64,000 nt of DNA from QALR01 sp045646925. Its GTDB lineage: Bacteria > Bacillota > Clostridia > Oscillospirales > CAG-272. The position numbers and the translations under genes are program-made. Location of the stretch: the NCBI GenBank assembly GCA_045646925.1, contig JAZRLQ010000012.1:11954-75953 (forward strand), read 5' to 3'. Position 1 is the first letter of the stretch; every line of letters begins with the position of its first letter. Positions 61,638-64,000 of this stretch are shown in pieces. The notes beneath the pieces are model-generated. The model did no database searches. It was not told the DNA's origin and saw only the letters and a list, made by a program, of their open reading frames with translations.

Positions 61638-64000
61638 TTAAGCCTCCACAACCTTCGTTGCGTAATATGCAATGTATCCATTAGAAGTCGAACCTGCGGT
61701 TATGTTCAGATTCGATTTGTTGATAACTTCTTTCAATTGGCTACAACTGTAGAATGCCGACGAACCGATGCTCGTCATACCGCTACCGATCGTAACACTT
61801 GCCAATTTAGTGCAATAATAGAACGCATAGGTGTAAATGCTCGTTACGCTATCGGGAATCACAATGCTCGTCAGACCACTGCAATTATAGAATGAATAAG
61901 TATCAATATATGTCAAATCTTCAGGAAGCGTAATGCTTGTCAAACCACTACAATTATAGAACGCGCCATAGAAAATATCGCCACCTGTAATCGTTACGGT
62001 TGTCAAGGTTGCAGGAATATAATATGTCTTACTCGAGTAAGAACTATAGTACTGCGTTGTTGACTTACTGCCTGTATAGCTGCTCGTTCCGAAGATGTAA
62101 CCAAACAAGGTCGAACTGCTTGCACTCGTTGCACTTGCAGAACCACCGACAAAAGGAAGCGTAATGCTTGTCAAGCTGCTGCATCCGGAGAATGCGCCGG
62201 AGCCGATGCTCGTTACGCTATCGGGAACAACGATTGAAGTCAAGCCTGTGCAGTATGCAAAAGCATTCGAATCAATGCTGGTCACATTTGCAGGAAGTGT
62301 GATAGAAGTCAAACCGCTGCATCCATAGAACGCAGAGGAACCAATGCTCGTTACACCGCTGCCGATCGTAATGCTTGTCAAACCATCGCATCCGGAGAAT
62401 GCACCGGAACCAATGCTCGTTACACTGTCCGGAATCACAATGCTCGTCAAACTATCGCAATCGTAGAATGCAGAAGTGCCGATACCCGTTACGCCGCTGC
62501 CGATCGTAATGCTTGTCAAATCATCGCGATCATAGAACACACGAGAGTCGATTTCATAAGTCTCTCCGTTATAATTATCGGGAAGTACAATTTCCGTAGC
62601 ACTACCAATGTAGCCAATCAGATAATTGATGCCGTCATACGGATAGAACAAGAATCCATCCTTATTGACAAGTTTGCTTTCGCCGCTATGGACGCCTTTT
62701 GCATAATATGCAACGTATCCGTAATCATTCGAACCCTTTTTTATATCAAGTTCAGATTTGTTGATTACTTCAAACAATCTCTCACAATATTCAAATGCAG
62801 AAGAGCCAATGCTCGTTACACCACTACCGATTGTAACACTCATCAAGTTATCACAGCTATAGAATGCATCGTAGCCAATGCTCGTTACGCCACTACCAAT
62901 CGTAACGCTCGTCATGCTATCGCAATCATAGAATGCAGAAGAGCCAATGCTCGTTACGCTGTCCGGAATCACAATGTTCGTCAAGCTATCGCAATCACGG
63001 AATGCATAAGAACCAATACTCGTCACACCCAAAGGAAGCGTCATATCGGTCAGGCTACTACAACCACAGAAAGTACGATCGGGAATCGCAGTTACAGTGT
63101 TCGGAAGCGTAATGCTTGTCAAACCACTGCAATTATAGAACGCACCGTAGAAAATATCGCCACCCGTGATCGTTACAGTTTTCAATGTTGCAGGAATATA
63201 ATAAGTGTAATAAGAAGAGGATTTATAATACTGCGTTGTTTTTACGCCGCCCTCGTAACTATTACCGCCAAAGATATAGCCAAACAAGGTAGAACTGTTT
63301 GCACTCGTTGCGCTCGCAGAGTTACCAACGAAAGGAAGTGTAATGCTCGTAAGACCGCTACATCCGGAGAATGTGCCGGAGCCAATGCTCGTCACACTAT
63401 CGGGAACAACGATCGAAGTCAAGCCCGTACAGTTTGAAAATGCATTCGAACCAATGCTGGTCACATTTGCAGGAATTTTGATGGAGGTAAGACCGCTACA
63501 GCCGGAGAACGCATAGTAACCAATGCTGGTCACATTCGCAGGAATCGTGATGGAGGTCAGACCACTGCAATTACAGAATGCGTAATCGGGAATCGTCGTT
63601 ACAGTGCTCGGGAGCGTAATGCTTGTCAAACCGCTGCAACCATAGAACGCAGAGGAGCCGATGCTCGTCACGCTATCCGGAATCACAATGCTTGTCAAGC
63701 CATCGCATCCGTAGAATGCATAATCGCCGATCGTCGTTACGCTATCCGGAATTTCAAAGCTTGTGAATTCCGGGCATTTATAGAACGCATATGCACCAAT
63801 GGTCGTTACACCATCCAGTTTCACGTTTTTCCATCCGGAATAGCTGGAAAATGCGCCGTAGAGACCGCCGCCCGTGATCGTAATATTGGTTAAAGAAGAA
63901 GGAATGTAATATGTCTCATAATAGTAAGAATCATAGTACTGTTCTGTCGCTACACCACCTTCATAACTATCATAGCCGAAGATATAGCCAAACAAGGTAG
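61638..64000 (-). CDS. BspA-type leucine-rich-repeat surface protein, C-terminal part
   Basis: At least 787 residues of a protein whose start lies beyond the right edge; the first readable residues are in frame and end at position 64000. It is built of LRR_5/BspA repeats of about 23 residues with the core SVTSIGSSAFYGCSGLTSI. A longer non-LRR module that starts LFGYIFG, passes TYYIPATL and ends DIFYGAFYNCSGLTSI recurs three times, and a module beginning EVINKSELDIKKGS occurs in the middle and again at the very end. No LPXTG or membrane anchor is seen at the C-terminus, so attachment must be N-terminal or non-covalent. Such proteins bind host or bacterial surface ligands. Confidence 0.9.
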   Translation of the reverse strand, partial: TLFGYIFGYDSYEGGVATEQYYDSYYYETYYIPSSLTNITITGGGLYGAFSSYSGWKNVKLDGVTTIGAYAFYKCPEFTSFEIPDSVTTIGDYAFYGCDGLTSIVIPDSVTSIGSSAFYGCSGLTSITLPSTVTTIPDYAFCNCSGLTSITIPANVTSIGYYAFSGCSGLTSIKIPANVTSIGSNAFSNCTGLTSIVVPDSVTSIGSGTFSGCSGLTSITLPFVGNSASATSANSSTLFGYIFGGNSYEGGVKTTQYYKSSSYYTYYIPATLKTVTITGGDIFYGAFYNCSGLTSITLPNTVTAIPDRTFCGCSSLTDMTLPLGVTSIGSYAFRDCDSLTNIVIPDSVTSIGSSAFYDCDSMTSVTIGSGVTSIGYDAFYSCDNLMSVTIGSGVTSIGSSAFEYCERLFEVINKSELDIKKGSNDYGYVAYYAKGVHSGESKLVNKDGFLFYPYDGINYLIGYIGSATEIVLPDNYNGETYEIDSRVFYDRDDLTSITIGSGVTGIGTSAFYDCDSLTSIVIPDSVTSIGSGAFSGCDGLTSITIGSGVTSIGSSAFYGCSGLTSITLPANVTSIDSNAFAYCTGLTSIVVPDSVTSIGSGAFSGCSSLTSITLPFVGGSASATSASSSTLFGYIFGTSSYTGSKSTTQYYSSYSSKTYYIPATLTTVTITGGDIFYGAFYNCSGLTSITLPEDLTYIDTYSFYNCSGLTSIVIPDSVTSIYTYAFYYCTKLASVTIGSGMTSIGSSAFYSCSQLKEVINKSNLNITAGSTSNGYIAYYATKVVEA

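Noticed and set aside
61638..64000. Possible CRISPR-like periodic repeats at the right end
   Set aside because: The period follows codons of leucine-rich repeats in one open frame, with no uniform repeat-spacer structure.

Overview
The window looks like a chromosomal segment of an anaerobic, endospore-forming Clostridia-type bacterium (Bacillota), probably an uncultured gut lineage. Three groups of genes support this. Sporulation genes: a pro-sigma-K-like sigma factor, SpoIIR, a GerA-type germination protein and an M50 protease of the SpoIVFB type. Firmicutes-specific features: an rplU-prp-rpmA cluster whose L27 carries a cleavable N-terminal extension, FakA/DegV, and near-consensus sigma-A promoters with 16-18 bp spacers. 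Anaerobic enzymes: NrdD/NrdG, a glycyl-radical activase and ferredoxin-type proteins. No rRNA, CRISPR array, integrase or transposase was found.

Layout. 1-445: start of a DUF3795-like gene, then a repeat locus with an unusual nested array of small hairpins. 445-8.8 kb: threonine aldolase, tRNA-Lys, TraX-like protein, rplU-prp-rpmA, gdhA, a flavodoxin/ferredoxin protein and ftsH. 8.9-13.9 kb: uvrB-uvrA. 13.9-22.9 kb: GH94 phosphorylase, M23 lipoprotein, cyclophilin, M50 protease, AI-2E-type permease and degV-fakA. 22.9-25.4 kb: glpK with a monoglyceride-lipase-like hydrolase. 25.6-28.9 kb: mntP behind a manganese (yybP-ykoY) riboswitch, then rbfA-nrnA-truB. 28.9-31.3 kb: a reduced gerA locus. 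31.5-38.2 kb: MFS transporter, rplS, a PurF homologue without its glutaminase residues, an ECF sigma factor with a long C-terminal extension, and sigK. 38.3-46.6 kb: GH2 beta-mannosidase, an orphan glycyl-radical activase, Ppx/GppA, spoIIR, a radical SAM-mgsA-ydcF operon and a PHP phosphatase. 46.6-49.6 kb: nrdD-nrdG behind two NrdR boxes. 49.7-52.3 kb: a TIM-barrel isomerase, an XRE membrane regulator and a second repeat locus. 52.3-60.3 kb: two large secreted lipoproteins (LamG-esterase; ADP-ribosylglycohydrolase fold with discoidin-like domains) and a GH38 alpha-mannosidase. 60.4-64 kb: orphan EutH and a BspA-type leucine-rich-repeat protein cut by the window end.

How the genes fit together. 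GH38, GH2 and GH94 enzymes with the two surface lipoproteins suggest use of mannose-containing or other decorated host or plant glycans. Pro-sigma-K, the M50 protease, SpoIIR and GerA belong to one sporulation/germination programme, and candidate sigma-F and sigma-G promoters precede spoIIR and gerAA. No single undescribed system dominates. The most unusual items are the nested hairpin array at 185-421, which appears to sit inside the loop of a simple hairpin found intact at 52258-52281; the ECF sigma factor with a 370-residue cytoplasmic extension; the glutaminase-dead PurF; the two-gene ger locus without gerC; and the secreted ADP-ribosylglycohydrolase-fold lipoprotein.
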